In this document: piece after piece, positions 63,931-64,000 of the stretch | Numbering within the stretch: position 1 is the stretch's first letter | Layout of the letters: each line of letters begins with the position of its first letter | DNA from: Noviherbaspirillum aridicola | GTDB lineage: Bacteria > Pseudomonadota > Gammaproteobacteria > Burkholderiales > Burkholderiaceae_D | Length of the DNA: 64,000 bases | NCBI RefSeq assembly: GCF_019656455.1 | Contig: NZ_BPMK01000004.1 | Coordinates: 1 to 64,000, forward strand | Direction of reading: 5' to 3' | Notes under the pieces: generated by a model | What the model was told of the DNA's origin: nothing | The model's database searches: none | Seen by the model: the letters and a program-made list of their open reading frames with translations, nothing else | Position numbers and translations under genes: made by a program

Positions 63931-63999
63931 TTAGGTCTTTTCTTGAAGGTCGGGCAGGGTGGGCAGGGGCCGCCTGCGCTTCTTGGCCTGGCGGCCCAC
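63931..63999 (-). CDS. Possible C-terminal end of a further element gene (partial)
   Basis: The minus strand from the right edge reads an uninterrupted basic tail (A-K-K-R-R-R-P-L-P-T-L-P…) to TAA at 63931–63933. It lies about 115 bp upstream of integrase 2 and on its strand. Too short to identify; may be chance. Confidence 0.25.
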   Translation of the reverse strand: MGRQAKKRRRPLPTLPDLQEKT

Positions 64000-64000
64000 G

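Overview
The window looks like a chromosome segment of a betaproteobacterium of the order Burkholderiales, most likely Oxalobacteraceae-like. The evidence is the high GC content and the gene orders sppA–(rsmI-like)–maf–yceD–rpmF–plsX–fabHDG–acpP–fabF–rpoE–rseA–rseB–mucD and lepA–lepB–DUF4845–rnc–era–recO–pdxJ–acpS–nagZ–uvrC–pgsA, which are characteristic of that group. The family placement is an inference from protein style and synteny; no search was run.

Positions 1–24,200 form an exopolysaccharide (EPS) locus. It opens with the 3' end of a phosphomannomutase gene, then a GMC oxidoreductase and galE. Next are four tandem genes for GH16 glycosidase lipoproteins (3237–8434), then a BioF2-like acyltransferase, a GT4 glycosyltransferase and a polysaccharide deacetylase, all on the plus strand. 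Facing them on the minus strand are a GT4 gene and a WecG/TagA-type gene (12,184–14,110). A longer minus-strand run (14,545–24,198) encodes an initiating sugar-phosphate transferase (WcaJ type), Gmd and Fcl (GDP-L-fucose), a polymerase/ligase-like membrane protein, a Wzx flippase and three glycosyltransferases. Together these predict a Wzx/Wzy-made, fucose- and galactose-containing polymer with acyl decoration and deacetylation, plus outer-membrane GH16 enzymes that could trim or release it. No chain-length/export genes (wza, wzc) are seen in the window. Three of the four GH16 genes carry an almost identical ECF-sigma-like promoter (GGAACC, exactly 16 nt, GCTC) at a fixed distance from the start codon.

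Positions 24,600–38,600 are mixed housekeeping: a truncated haemoglobin, rmuC, a CNNM/CBS protein, moaA, a chromate transporter, rne (RNase E) divergent from rluC, a HAD phosphatase, a Rieske protein, sppA, a candidate promoter–terminator-bounded small RNA, an RsmI-like methylase and maf.

Positions 38,600–49,500 hold the fatty-acid synthesis operon and the envelope-stress (sigma-E) operon rpoE–rseA–rseB–mucD. The latter has a sigma-E-like promoter and a tiny upstream frame overlapping the TTG start of rpoE. Positions 49,560–60,640 are a long collinear run from a glutaredoxin-like gene through lepA to pgsA, with many ATGA overlaps.

Positions 60,650–64,000 contain two identical tRNA-Gly(GCC) genes behind a consensus promoter, one tRNA-Cys(GCA), and two convergent, related tyrosine recombinases. 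This is the entry to an integrated element that continues beyond the right edge.
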